Part shown: positions 39,810 through 49,598 of the stretch, one piece after another
How the letters are laid out: every line of letters starts with the position of its first letter
Position numbering within the stretch: position 1 is the stretch's first letter
Source: Herbaspirillum robiniae
GTDB lineage: Bacteria > Pseudomonadota > Gammaproteobacteria > Burkholderiales > Burkholderiaceae_D
Direction of reading: 5' to 3'
NCBI RefSeq assembly: GCF_002213415.1
Contig: NZ_NJGU01000003.1
Coordinates: forward strand, 124,001-188,000
Length of the DNA stretch: 64,000 nt
Notes under the pieces: model-generated
Databases searched by the model: none
The model's input: the letters and a program-made list of their open reading frames with translations, nothing else
What the model was told of the DNA's origin: nothing
Program-made: the position numbers and the translations under genes

Positions 39810-40904
39810 TCAGATCACGCCGCGGCGCATCTGGTCCAGCTCGATCGATTCGAACAGCGCCTTGAAGTTGCCTTCGCCGAAGCCGTCGTTGCCCTTGCGC
39901 TGGATGATCTCGTAGAACACCGGACCGATCACGTTCTGGGTGAAGATCTGCAGCAGCAGGCCCTGGCCGTCGGTGGGGGCGCCGTCGATCAGGATCTTCA
40001 GCTCGCGCAGCGCGGCCAGGTCTTCGCCGTGGCCGGGGATGCGGCGATCGACCAGGTCGTAGTAGGTGGCGATGGTGTCCTGCAACGGCACGCCGCGCGC
40101 ATACAGGGCACGCACGGTGGCGTAGATGTCGTCGGTGCCCAGCGCGATGTGCTGGATGCCTTCGCCGTTGTACTGCTTGATGAATTCCTCGATCTGCGAC
40201 TTGTCGTCCGCGCTCTCGTTGATCGGGATGCGGATCTTGCCGCAGGGGCTGGTCATGGCGCGCGACTTCAGGCCGGTGACCTTGCCTTCGATGTCGAAAT
40301 ACTTGATCTCGCGGAAGTTGAAGAGGCGGGTGTAGAACGAAGACCAGGTGTCCATTGCACCGCGCACCACGTTGTGGGTCAGGTGGTCGATATAGGTCAG
40401 CCCCACGCCCTTGGGATTGCGCTCGACGTCCGGCAAGAACTGGAAGTCGACGTCATAGATCGAACCGTTGTCGCCGTAGCGGTCCACCAGATACAACAGC
40501 GAGCCGCCGATGCCGCGGATGGCCGGGATGTTCAGTTCCATCGGGCCCAGCTTGGCGGCCACGCCCTCGGCGCCCAGCTCCAGCGCGCGCTTGTAGACGA
40601 AGGCCGCGTCCTTGACGCGGAAGGCCATGGCGTTGACCGAGGCACCGTGCACCTGGGCGAAGGCCGAGGCATTGCTGTCGGGTTCGGCGTTGAGGATGAA
40701 ATTGATCTGCCCCTGGCGATACAGCGTCACGTTCTTGGAACGATGGCGCGCCACCGCGACAAAGCCCATCAGTTCCAGCACGGCGGCGATGGCGGTCGGA
40801 TCCTTGGCGGCGTATTCGACGAACTCGAAGCCGTCGGTTCCCATGGGGTTGTCGAACAGGTCCCGGCCGTTGGCGGGGGTGAAATTGGTTTCTGCGTGGC
40901 CCAT
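39810..40904 (-). CDS. hpd: 4-hydroxyphenylpyruvate dioxygenase
   Basis: The 364-residue enzyme has two vicinal-oxygen-chelate halves; the C-terminal one carries the Fe(II) ligands His174 (YIDHLTHNV), His252 (GIQHIALG) and Glu332 (PVFYEIIQRKG). It converts 4-hydroxyphenylpyruvate to homogentisate in tyrosine catabolism. GAGGAG is 6 nt before the ATG at 40904; the frame continues upstream but without family likeness. A divergent Lrp/AsnC-type regulator gene lies across 243 nt and probably controls it in response to an aromatic amino acid. The later homogentisate genes are not in this window. Confidence 0.96.
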   Translation of the reverse strand: MGHAETNFTPANGRDLFDNPMGTDGFEFVEYAAKDPTAIAAVLELMGFVAVARHRSKNVTLYRQGQINFILNAEPDSNASAFAQVHGASVNAMAFRVKDAAFVYKRALELGAEGVAAKLGPMELNIPAIRGIGGSLLYLVDRYGDNGSIYDVDFQFLPDVERNPKGVGLTYIDHLTHNVVRGAMDTWSSFYTRLFNFREIKYFDIEGKVTGLKSRAMTSPCGKIRIPINESADDKSQIEEFIKQYNGEGIQHIALGTDDIYATVRALYARGVPLQDTIATYYDLVDRRIPGHGEDLAALRELKILIDGAPTDGQGLLLQIFTQNVIGPVFYEIIQRKGNDGFGEGNFKALFESIELDQMRRGVI

Positions 40905-41025
40905 GAGTGTCTCCTCGTCGCGTCGATGGGAAGGATCGCCGCCGCGCAGCGGGCGCAGAACTTGCCTTTTGGGCATGGACTGGCGTGCGCTGCGAGCTGA
41001 TCCCTGCTTCTTTTAAAGGGGAACC

Positions 41026-41113
41026 GTGCAATTGCCGGCTCATGGGAAGAGTTTATTGTGCCGAACGTGCAATATGTGATTGTTTTTTGCGCGATATCAT
41101 CGATAATATGCAC
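41026..41113. promoter_or_regulatory. Cluster of GTGCAAT/ATTGCAC-like half-sites between hpd and the Lrp-type gene
   Basis: GTGCAATT (41026-41033), TTGTGCCG (41056-41063), GTGCAATAT (41067-41075) and the inverse ATATGCAC (41106-41113) recur across this region, as expected for an Lrp/AsnC octamer contacting several sites. Confidence 0.4.
41080..41107 (+). promoter_or_regulatory. Sigma-70 promoter of the Lrp-type gene
   Basis: TTGTTT (41080-41085) and GATAAT (41102-41107) are 16 nt apart. The predicted start near 41114 overlaps the last half-site, consistent with autoregulation. Confidence 0.6.
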
Positions 41114-41147
41114 AAATAATTCTTAAATAGGGAAATTGGAGAGATAA

Positions 41148-41666
41148 ATGAGCATCATCAATGTCGACCGCTTCGACCTGGCCCTGCTGACCGAGCTGCA
41201 GCGCGACGGCCACATCACCAACAGCGCCCTCGGGCAGAAGGTGCACCTGTCGACCTCGCAGATCAGCCGCCGCGTGCAGCGCCTGGAAGAGGCCCACGTG
41301 ATCGAGCGCTACACCGCCGTGCTGGACCCGGCGGTGGTAGGCCTGGGCGTGACCGCTTTCACCACCGTGACGCTGGACCGCCAGGGCGAGACCCGCGGCG
41401 AGCTGTTCGAGAAGGCGGTGGAGGCCATGCCGGAGGTGACCGAGTGCTTCTCGATCACCGGGGAGGCTGATTATATCCTGCGCATCGTGGCGCCCGACCT
41501 GGCCACCTTCTCCGAGTTCATGATGACCCAGCTGCTGCGCCTGCCGGGCGTGACCAACGTGAAATCCAACATCACCCTCAAGAAGGTCAAGCAGTCGCAC
41601 GAGCTGCCGCTGGAGCACGTGATGCAGCCGGTCAAATCGCGCCAGCGCATCCGTTTCTCCCAATAA
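41148..41666 (+). CDS. Lrp/AsnC-family regulator, probably of tyrosine catabolism
   Basis: The 172-residue protein has an N-terminal helix-turn-helix (about 6-55; LALLTELQRDGHITNSALGQKVHLSTSQISRRVQRLEE) and a C-terminal RAM ligand-binding domain (about 68-150). The tail is short and basic. GGAGAG precedes the ATG. It is divergent from hpd, which it likely regulates. Confidence 0.9.
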   Translation: MSIINVDRFDLALLTELQRDGHITNSALGQKVHLSTSQISRRVQRLEEAHVIERYTAVLDPAVVGLGVTAFTTVTLDRQGETRGELFEKAVEAMPEVTECFSITGEADYILRIVAPDLATFSEFMMTQLLRLPGVTNVKSNITLKKVKQSHELPLEHVMQPVKSRQRIRFSQ

Positions 41667-41756
41667 GCCGGTTCGTCCGGATTTGAAAGCAAGCGCCGGA
41701 GTGCGGCGCCTCCCTGCGATTCGTAGACTGGCTACGTCAATCAAAAGGAGCGCATC

Positions 41757-42881
<1,125 letters not shown>

Positions 42882-42890
42882 CGCCACGCC

Positions 42891-43541
42891 ATGACCCTCG
42901 ACCTCTTCGCCGCACTGGAACCGCAGCCTTCGCGCGAGCCCATCACGCAGGGCGCGGTGCTGCTGCGCGCCTTCGCCGCCGGCCAGGCGGCGCAGTTGGT
43001 GCGCGCGGTGGAGCAGGTGACTGCGCAGTCGCCGCTGCGCCACATGCACACGCCGGGCGGTTTTCGCATGTCGGTGGCCATGAGCAATTGCGGACGCTAC
43101 GGCTGGGTGACCGACCGGCGCGGCTACCGCTACCAGCCTGAGGACCCGCTGTCGGGCCGGCCGTGGCCGGAGATGCCGCAGGCGTTTCGCGAGCTGGCCG
43201 TGCGCGCCGCGCGCGAGGCCGGCTTCGACGGTTTCGATCCCGACGCCTGCCTGGTCAATCGCTACGAACCCGGCGCCCGCATGTCGCTGCACCAGGACAA
43301 GAACGAGCAGGACATGGCCCAGCCCATCGTCTCGGTCTCGCTGGGCCTGCCGGCGACCTTTCTCTTCGGCGGCATGGAGCGCGCCGACAAGCCCCTGCGC
43401 ATGCGCCTGGAAAGCGGCGACGTGGTGGTGTGGGGCGGCCCGGCGCGGCTGCTGTTCCATGGCGTCGACACCTTGCCGGACGGCGACCATCCGCTCACCG
43501 GGCGCTGCCGCTACAACCTGACCTTGCGCCGCGCGCGCTGA
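42891..43541 (+). CDS. alkB: AlkB-type 2-oxoglutarate/Fe(II) DNA dealkylase
   Basis: The 216-residue dioxygenase shows the HxD...H facial triad: His134 and Asp136 (SLHQDKNEQD) and His190 (LLFHGVD). RYNLTLRR at the C-terminus supplies the 2-oxoglutarate Arg. It removes 1-methyladenine and 3-methylcytosine lesions by oxidation. It lies directly after ada, forming an alkylation-response operon. Confidence 0.95.
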   Translation: MTLDLFAALEPQPSREPITQGAVLLRAFAAGQAAQLVRAVEQVTAQSPLRHMHTPGGFRMSVAMSNCGRYGWVTDRRGYRYQPEDPLSGRPWPEMPQAFRELAVRAAREAGFDGFDPDACLVNRYEPGARMSLHQDKNEQDMAQPIVSVSLGLPATFLFGGMERADKPLRMRLESGDVVVWGGPARLLFHGVDTLPDGDHPLTGRCRYNLTLRRAR

Positions 43542-43673
43542 GCCCGGGCGCCGAAAAGGGCCGTCCAAAGACAAGCCGCGTCCGGCGGCTTAAAATGGCG
43601 GCTTCTCTCCGATCCACGGCCCATGCAGCCCGCGACGGAATTCATCCCACCTGCCACACGACCAATAAAGACC

Positions 43674-44945
43674 ATGGAGACAGCACTCGACAACGTGCCG
43701 GACAGCCCGTCCACGCCGCCGCAACCACCGCAATCGCCGCTTTCTTCGCAGCCCGCCGAGAAGACCGGCTTTCGCGTGCTCGGCGCGATCAGCTTTTCGC
43801 ACTTCCTCAACGACATGATCCAGTCGCTGCTGCTGGCCATCTATCCGCTGTTGAAGGGCAACTTCCACCTGAGCTTCGCCCAGGTCGGCCTGATCACGCT
43901 GACCTTCCAGGTCACCGCTTCGCTGCTGCAGCCGCTGGTGGGCCTGTACACCGACAAGCATCCCAAGCCGTATTCGCTGGCCGTGGGCATGGGCTCGACG
44001 CTGTGCGGCCTGCTGCTGCTGTCGGTGGCGCCCAACTTCGGCGTGCTGCTGGTGGCCGCGGCCCTGGTCGGCACCGGCTCCTCGGTGTTCCACCCCGAGG
44101 CCTCGCGCGTGGCGCGCATGGCCTCCGGCGGGCGCCATGGACTGGCGCAATCGCTGTTCCAGGTTGGCGGCAATGCCGGCAGCGCCATGGGGCCGCTGCT
44201 GGCGGCATGGATCATCATCCCCGGCGGCCAGCGCAGCGTGGCCTGGTTCGCCATCGCGGCGCTGGTCGCGATGTTCGTGCTGCGCCAGATCGGCCACTGG
44301 TACGCGCGCCAGCAAAGCGCGGCCAAGGGCAAGGGAAAGAAGAAGGGGCCGGGCTACGTGCAACTGCCCAAGTCCAAGGTGACGCAGGCGGTGTGCATCC
44401 TGCTGCTGCTGATCTTCTCCAAGTACTTCTACATGGCCAGCCTGTCGAGCTACTTCACCTTCTACCTGATCAGCAAGTTCCAGCTCTCGGTGCAGGATGC
44501 GCAGCTGCACCTGTTCGCCTTCCTCTTTGCCGTGGCCGTGGGCACGGTGGCCGGCGGCCCGATTGGCGACCGCATCGGCCGCAAGGCGGTGATCTGGACC
44601 TCGATCCTGGGCGTGGCGCCGTTCACGCTGATGCTGCCTTACGCCAACCTGTTCTGGACCGGCGTGCTGTCGGTGATCATCGGCCTGATCCTGGCCTCGG
44701 CCTTCTCGGCGATCCTGGTGTTCGCGCAGGAACTGATGCCGGGCAAGATCGGCACGGTGTCGGGGCTGTTCTTCGGCTTCGCCTTCGGCATGGGCGGCAT
44801 CGGCGCGGCGCTCTTGGGCAAGCTGGCCGACCTGACCGATATCTATTTCGTCTACCAGGTATGCGCCTTCCTGCCGCTGATCGGCCTGCTGGCGGCGTTC
44901 TTGCCGAAGATGCAAAAGGTGGAGGCGGCGCCGGCCGGCGCCTGA
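43674..44945 (+). CDS. MFS transporter, fosmidomycin-resistance (Fsr) type
   Basis: The 423-residue protein has 12 hydrophobic segments. ISFSHFLNDMIQSLLLAIYPLLK at the first helix and GTGSSVFHPEASRVARMASGGRHGLAQSLFQVGGN are hallmarks of the Fsr group. Substrate in this host is unknown. A Pro/Ser-rich cytosolic leader precedes the first helix. I chose the ATG at 43674; an in-frame ATG at 43623 is an alternative, and neither has a clear Shine-Dalgarno. Confidence 0.86.
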   Translation: METALDNVPDSPSTPPQPPQSPLSSQPAEKTGFRVLGAISFSHFLNDMIQSLLLAIYPLLKGNFHLSFAQVGLITLTFQVTASLLQPLVGLYTDKHPKPYSLAVGMGSTLCGLLLLSVAPNFGVLLVAAALVGTGSSVFHPEASRVARMASGGRHGLAQSLFQVGGNAGSAMGPLLAAWIIIPGGQRSVAWFAIAALVAMFVLRQIGHWYARQQSAAKGKGKKKGPGYVQLPKSKVTQAVCILLLLIFSKYFYMASLSSYFTFYLISKFQLSVQDAQLHLFAFLFAVAVGTVAGGPIGDRIGRKAVIWTSILGVAPFTLMLPYANLFWTGVLSVIIGLILASAFSAILVFAQELMPGKIGTVSGLFFGFAFGMGGIGAALLGKLADLTDIYFVYQVCAFLPLIGLLAAFLPKMQKVEAAPAGA

Positions 44946-44984
44946 GCTTGCCGTTCGCCGGCCGTCGAGGCGCGGCGGACATTG

Positions 44985-45083
44985 CCGGGTCCCGCACTGC
45001 GCCGGGACGACACGAAGGAGACAGTCCGCACCCGGGCTGGTTGCTGCTCCCGATCTGTCGTCCCGGCGCTGGCCGGGGCCCGG
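44985..45083. repeat. REP-like imperfect palindrome
   Basis: GCGCCGGGACGACA (44999-45012) recurs as its exact reverse complement TGTCGTCCCGGCGC (45056-45069). The flanks 44985-44998 and 45070-45083 also pair at 10 of 14 positions, so the two 28-nt arms match at 24 of 28. The arms resemble the TCCCGGC..GGCCGGG repeats common in proteobacterial intergenic DNA. It sits between the 3' ends of convergent genes, a usual place for such elements. Confidence 0.65.
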
Positions 45084-45120
45084 TGTCGTTTACCGTTGAG
45101 CGACGATACGGCGCCCCTGA

Positions 45121-46317
45121 TCAGGCGTGGGTGCGGTGCACCGCCGGGCGGGCAGGGGCGTGGTGCTTTCTTTCGCCGGTCGTGCTGTTCTTGCGTGCGG
45201 CAGGCTTGCGCTGGCCGGCGCGACCGGCGTCTTCATCGGCCTCGCGCAGGCGCTGCTGCAGCAAGGCCAGCACCGCCGCCTCTTCCGGCGTCAGCGCATG
45301 CAGCTCTTCCACCAGCTCGGTCTGCACGCGTTCTTCCAGCAGCTCGGCGAAGCTGCCTTCGAGATAGCTTTCCACGATGGCCGGGTGCACATAGCACTTG
45401 CGGCAGATCGATGGCGTGTTGCCCAGCTTCTTGGCCACGTTCTCGATGGCGCGCACCACGTTCTTCTTGGCCTGCGCCTGCGAGTCCACGCTCTCGAAGG
45501 CCTGCAGCGCCAGCGTCGCCAGCACCGTGCCGGCCCAGGTGCGGAAATCCTTGGCGCTGAAATCTTCCCCGCTCACCTCGCGCAGATAGGCGTTGACGTC
45601 GCCCGAGTCGATGCTGTGCGCCTGGCCGTCGTCGTCGACGTACTGGAACAGCTCCTGGCCGGGCAGGTCGCGCATCTTGCGGATCAGGCGCACCACATAG
45701 GGGTCGTGCAGCTTGATCTCGTGCTGCACCCCGCTCTTGCCGCGAAAGCGGAACATCACGTCGCTGCCGTCGATGCGCACATGGCGGTTGCGCAAGGTCG
45801 TCAGGCCGAAGGACTTGTTCTCGCGCGCGTATTCGTCGTTGCCCACCCGCATCAGCGTGGCCTGCAGCAGGTGCACGATGGACGCCACCACCTTCTGCCG
45901 GTGCAGGCCGGGGCGGTGCAGGTCTTCATGCACCGCGCGGCGGATCGCCGGCAGCGCCTGCGCGAAGCTGATGATGCGTTCGTACTTGGCGTCGTCGCGC
46001 ACCAGGCGCCAGTGCGGATGGTAGCGATACTGCTTGCGCCCGCGGGCATCGCGCCCGGTGGCCAGGATGTGGCCGTTGGCGCTGGGACTGATCCAGACTT
46101 CTTCCCAGGCCGGCGGAATGGCCAGCGCGTGCAGCCGCGCGATCTCCTCTTTGTCGTCGATCAGGCGACCCTTTGCATCATGGTAGGCAAAGCCTTTGCC
46201 GTGGCGGCGCCGGCTGATGCCCGGCATGTCGTCGCTCATGTAGCGCAAGCCGTTCTGGCGTGCGACGTCCGCGGCTTCGTCGAAATAACTGTCGCGCTCG
46301 CTGGCGGGGTGTTCCAT
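45121..46317 (-). CDS. DNA topoisomerase IB (poxvirus-like)
   Basis: The 398-residue protein matches bacterial topoisomerase IB. The N-terminal domain contains AIPPAWEEVWISPSANGHI (about 66-84) and the catalytic core contains ATLMRVGNDEYA (Arg157 region), FRGKSG (Lys194), DFRTWAGT (Arg259) and CRKCYVHP with the nucleophile Tyr309. It relaxes DNA supercoils via a 3'-phosphotyrosine. The C-terminal 60 residues are Ala/Arg/Lys-rich and probably disordered. The ATG at 46317 is preceded by AAGGAGAA; longer upstream starts lack family likeness. Confidence 0.93.
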   Translation of the reverse strand: MEHPASERDSYFDEAADVARQNGLRYMSDDMPGISRRRHGKGFAYHDAKGRLIDDKEEIARLHALAIPPAWEEVWISPSANGHILATGRDARGRKQYRYHPHWRLVRDDAKYERIISFAQALPAIRRAVHEDLHRPGLHRQKVVASIVHLLQATLMRVGNDEYARENKSFGLTTLRNRHVRIDGSDVMFRFRGKSGVQHEIKLHDPYVVRLIRKMRDLPGQELFQYVDDDGQAHSIDSGDVNAYLREVSGEDFSAKDFRTWAGTVLATLALQAFESVDSQAQAKKNVVRAIENVAKKLGNTPSICRKCYVHPAIVESYLEGSFAELLEERVQTELVEELHALTPEEAAVLALLQQRLREADEDAGRAGQRKPAARKNSTTGERKHHAPARPAVHRTHA

Positions 46318-46801
46318 GCTGGTCGTTCTCCTTGTAAATCCCGTCGGCGTCGTGTTGTGAATTTTTTGATGCGTCGGACAGGCAGAGCGAACAATGGTGC
46401 TGAGTCTGGGTCTTGGAGCGATGCGGCTGCATGCATGCCGGCCATCGCGCTCATGCATGAGGTTACGTTTGTATTTTGATTATTGATTAAGCCGATTATT
46501 GACAAATCAGGCCACGCAGGGAGTCAGCCGTGCAGGGAAGTTTTTGTAGGATTTTTCCTACGCCCTGTCATGCCTATCGGGAGCGAGCTTTTGAGCCGAT
46601 GTGAAATTGTTCTGCTCCTGTGCTGAACCATTTTGGTCTTTTGCGATGTGTGCGGTCGCTTCGTTGACTGCAGTATGAGGGCTCATTAGCTTCGACATCT
46701 TGCGTCGCGTCAGGGCGGGCATGTGGGTCTGCCGCCTGCGACATGAATCTTGCCGCGTCAGCCATTGATGCGCTTTGATGACTGACTGATCGAGGTGCCG
46801 G
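46318..46801. other. Intergenic region upstream of the type VI secretion cassette
   Basis: This 484-base divergent gap is less G+C-rich than the surrounding genes, especially at about 46455-46510, and has no supportable gene. It contains a palindromic TAGGA/TCCTA site at 46546-46561 and should hold the promoters of both topoisomerase IB and vgrG. Confidence 0.5.
46546..46561. promoter_or_regulatory. Palindromic response-regulator-type site
   Basis: GTAGGA, four T and TCCTAC form a perfect inverted repeat. TTTCCTA half-sites in inverted pairs are typical of NarL/FixJ-family regulators such as BvgA, and 11 of 14 central positions fit the RcsB-box pattern. It lies about 240 nt before vgrG and 230 nt before the topoisomerase start. 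Confidence 0.4.
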
Positions 46802-49597
46802 GTGAAAGTTGTTGAACACATGCGGGTAGTCGCGCCATGGAATTTTCAGGGCAACCGCGCCATGGATCTGCACTGGGGACGCGCCAACGACAGGTTGCGC
46901 GATGTCCTGGCGTTACAGCATCTGGATGTGCGCGAGGGCTTGCTGGAAGGGATCGCGGGAACGCTGACTTGCGTTTCCCCTGATCCAGGCTTAACAGGCG
47001 CGCTCTTTCTCGGCAGGCCGGTATCGATTCGGATGACGAGCGATCGCGGTCAGCAGCATCGGATCAATGCGATCGTCTGCGGATTCGTGGCCGGCCAGTC
47101 GGACGGCGCGCTGAGCTGTTACCAGCTGCAGGTATGCGACGCGCTGAGCTTGTGTGAACGCCGGCGAAACTCGCGCGTGTTCATCGGAAAAAGCCTGCCC
47201 GAGATCCTCGATGTAGTGATGCGCGAATGGCAACAATGCAGCCCGGCCATGGCGCATGCGTTTGACTTCGACCTCGGCGGGCTGGACGCACGGCGTTATC
47301 CGGTCCGCGAGTTCACCAGGCAGGTCAATGAGTCGGATGCCCATTTCATTCGCCGCCTGCTGCGCAAGGAAGGTGTGACGGTCTTCGTGCGCGACGGCGG
47401 TGCCCGAAGCGCCGAGCGGAAACCGCATGTCGACGGCGACGACGAACATCCTGTTCACACGCTCGTCTTCAACGACACTCCCGCCGCGATCGAGATGATG
47501 CCTGCCGGGGTGCTGCGTTATCACCAGTCCAACGGCGGTGCGTTCGAGCGCGACAGCATCACGCTGTTCGCTTCGCGCCAGCGGCTGGTCTCAGGCGCCG
47601 CGATGCGCGCGTCATGGGATTACAAGACGGCCCAGGTGGATCAGGCCGAACACGCCGCCTTGCTGCAGCAGGGCGAGGCGGGTAACGACCTGTCATCGCA
47701 ATTGCTGGTCGACAGCGTCATCGATATCCCCCATCTGGGAGACAGCATCTCGGATCACGACCGCATCGTACGCGACCGGGTGCTTGCCCACGAACTGCGG
47801 TCCAGCCAGGTGGACGGTGCGGGCGCGGTGCGCGACATGAGGGTGGGACACTGGTTCGAGCTCAGCGACCATCCCCTGTATGCCGCGGCCGCTCGGCAGC
47901 AGCGCGAGTTCGTCGTCACTTCGTTGCATCACTGCGCCTGGAACAATCTTCCCGCCGACATCGAAGCGCACATCCTGCGGCTGCTGGCGGCCAGCGCTCC
48001 CTCCTTCGCCGGCGCAGCGCAGGCACTTTCCCTGGCGGGCACGTCCTCCGACGACATGCGTTACGAAAATCAATTCACCTGCGTGCAACGGGGCGTTGCA
48101 CTGACGCCCTCCTATGATCCGCTGATCGATCTGCCTGCGGCGCATACCGTCACCGGCCTGGTGGTTTGCCCCGAGGGGGAAGAAGTCTTCTGCGATGAGC
48201 TGGGGCGTATTCATGTCCAGCTGCAGGGCCTGGACGCCAGGCATCATGCGCATGCGCAAGGCGCCGGCACCAACGGCCGGCCATGCGACAGCGCGCCGGT
48301 TCGGGTGCTGTGGGGCCTGGCCGGACCGGGCTACGGAAACCACGACCTGCCGCGCGCCGGCATGGAGGTCTTGCTCAGCTGTATCGCGGGAGACCCCGAT
48401 CGTCTGGTGGTAGTCGGCGTGCTCGCCAACGGTCGTAACACCCCGGCGACCTTCAGCCATGCCGGCGCGCTGCCCGGCAACCGGTATCTGTCGGGAACCA
48501 AGACCAGGGAGATCAACGGGACGCGCTGCAACCAGCTGCGGTTCGACGACACGCCCGGGCAGATCAGCGTGCAGCTGGCAAGCGAGCACGCGCACACGCA
48601 ATTGAACCTCGGTTACCTGACCCAGCCGCGCGTGGAGGGCGAAGGGGCCGATCGCGGCGCCGGGGCAGAATTGCGCACCGACGCCTCGGCCGCCTTGCGC
48701 GCCGCGCAGGGCCTGCTGCTGACAACCTATGCTCGCGAGCAGGCCGGCGGCGAGCAGCTGGATCGCCAGGAGCTGGTGGAGTTGATGGCCGATTGCGCCG
48801 ACCTGTTCACGGCGTTGGGGGACTATGCCGCTGGACACGGCGGGCATGTGACGGACACCGGACCGCTGCGTCGTTTGAAGGCGCTGATGGAGGGCTGGCG
48901 GCACAACACGAAGGAATCCGACCGGGCATTTTCGCCAGGGAGGGAGGCGATCATGGCTTTCGGCGCGCAGGCCGGCGCCATGCACCTGACCCCGCAGACG
49001 CAGGTGACCTACGCCGGAATGAACATCGATCAAGTCGCCGGACAACACCTGCAGCTGATGAGCGGGCAACGCTTCAGCGCGACGGCAGGCAAGGGACTGT
49101 ATTTGTTTGCCCGGGGTAACGGCGTTCAGGCCATCGCCGGCGAAGGCCCGTTGCTGCTGCAGGCGCAGGCGGGAACCCTGAATGCCGTGGCGCAACAGGG
49201 TATGCACCTGGCCAGCAACGAGAACGAAGTGCTGGTCAGCGCTCCCAGCATCAGGCTCGTGGCCGATGACGGCAGCTACATCAAGATCGGCGGCGGCATC
49301 ACTCTTGGCACGCAGGGTGACATCCGCCTGCTTTCGGCATCGCACCAGTGGGGAGGGCCCGCCAGGGACGGCGTCGTCAGGCCTGCGTTCGACAAGCTGC
49401 CTACCGATCAGCGGATACAGCTTCACTTCCCTTCCCGCGAAGGCGAGACGCAAGTAGCCGCGAACCAGAAGTATCGGGTGACCCTGGACGATGGCCGGGT
49501 TCTTGAAGGAACCAGCGATGCCGATGGAATGAGCGATATCGTCAAGGACCCGGCAATGCGCATTCTCAGCATCGACCTGCTTGGTTCGGGAGTCTGA
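46802..49597 (+). CDS. vgrG: Type VI secretion tip protein VgrG
   Basis: The 931-residue protein has the gp27-like N-terminal region (to about 400; TRQVNESDAHFIRRLLRKEG), the gp5-like OB fold (about 450-560; DELGRIHVQLQG and ILWGLAGPG-type sequence) and a DUF2345 beta-helix (about 720-855; VAQQGMHLASNENEVLV). A roughly 75-residue C-terminal extension (YRVTLDDGRVLEGTSDADG) resembles the transthyretin-like tail that docks effectors. The start is GTG at 46802, with GAGG 7 nt upstream. It forms the spike that carries the effector encoded 1 nt downstream. No T6SS baseplate, sheath or Hcp gene is nearby, so this is an orphan cassette. Confidence 0.93.
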   Translation: MKVVEHMRVVAPWNFQGNRAMDLHWGRANDRLRDVLALQHLDVREGLLEGIAGTLTCVSPDPGLTGALFLGRPVSIRMTSDRGQQHRINAIVCGFVAGQSDGALSCYQLQVCDALSLCERRRNSRVFIGKSLPEILDVVMREWQQCSPAMAHAFDFDLGGLDARRYPVREFTRQVNESDAHFIRRLLRKEGVTVFVRDGGARSAERKPHVDGDDEHPVHTLVFNDTPAAIEMMPAGVLRYHQSNGGAFERDSITLFASRQRLVSGAAMRASWDYKTAQVDQAEHAALLQQGEAGNDLSSQLLVDSVIDIPHLGDSISDHDRIVRDRVLAHELRSSQVDGAGAVRDMRVGHWFELSDHPLYAAAARQQREFVVTSLHHCAWNNLPADIEAHILRLLAASAPSFAGAAQALSLAGTSSDDMRYENQFTCVQRGVALTPSYDPLIDLPAAHTVTGLVVCPEGEEVFCDELGRIHVQLQGLDARHHAHAQGAGTNGRPCDSAPVRVLWGLAGPGYGNHDLPRAGMEVLLSCIAGDPDRLVVVGVLANGRNTPATFSHAGALPGNRYLSGTKTREINGTRCNQLRFDDTPGQISVQLASEHAHTQLNLGYLTQPRVEGEGADRGAGAELRTDASAALRAAQGLLLTTYAREQAGGEQLDRQELVELMADCADLFTALGDYAAGHGGHVTDTGPLRRLKALMEGWRHNTKESDRAFSPGREAIMAFGAQAGAMHLTPQTQVTYAGMNIDQVAGQHLQLMSGQRFSATAGKGLYLFARGNGVQAIAGEGPLLLQAQAGTLNAVAQQGMHLASNENEVLVSAPSIRLVADDGSYIKIGGGITLGTQGDIRLLSASHQWGGPARDGVVRPAFDKLPTDQRIQLHFPSREGETQVAANQKYRVTLDDGRVLEGTSDADGMSDIVKDPAMRILSIDLLGSGV

Positions 49598-49598
49598 C

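Noticed and set aside
41700-41718. GCGCCG/CGGCGC hairpin after the Lrp-type gene as terminator
   Set aside because: It is a short GC stem with no T-run. Too weak to call.
41667-41756. Ada box upstream of ada
   Set aside because: AAAGCAAGCGC near 41685 only loosely resembles the E. coli Ada box, and the spacing to a promoter is unclear. Not listed.
43163-45367. Very long plus-strand frame across alkB and the Fsr-type gene
   Set aside because: It is in a different frame from two genes with clear catalytic or membrane motifs. The Arg/Gly/Ala-rich product is a G+C artefact.
46318-46801. Possible immunity gene on the minus strand upstream of vgrG
   Set aside because: The open frames there are under 100 codons, lack a ribosome binding site and signal peptide, and overlap the vgrG start.
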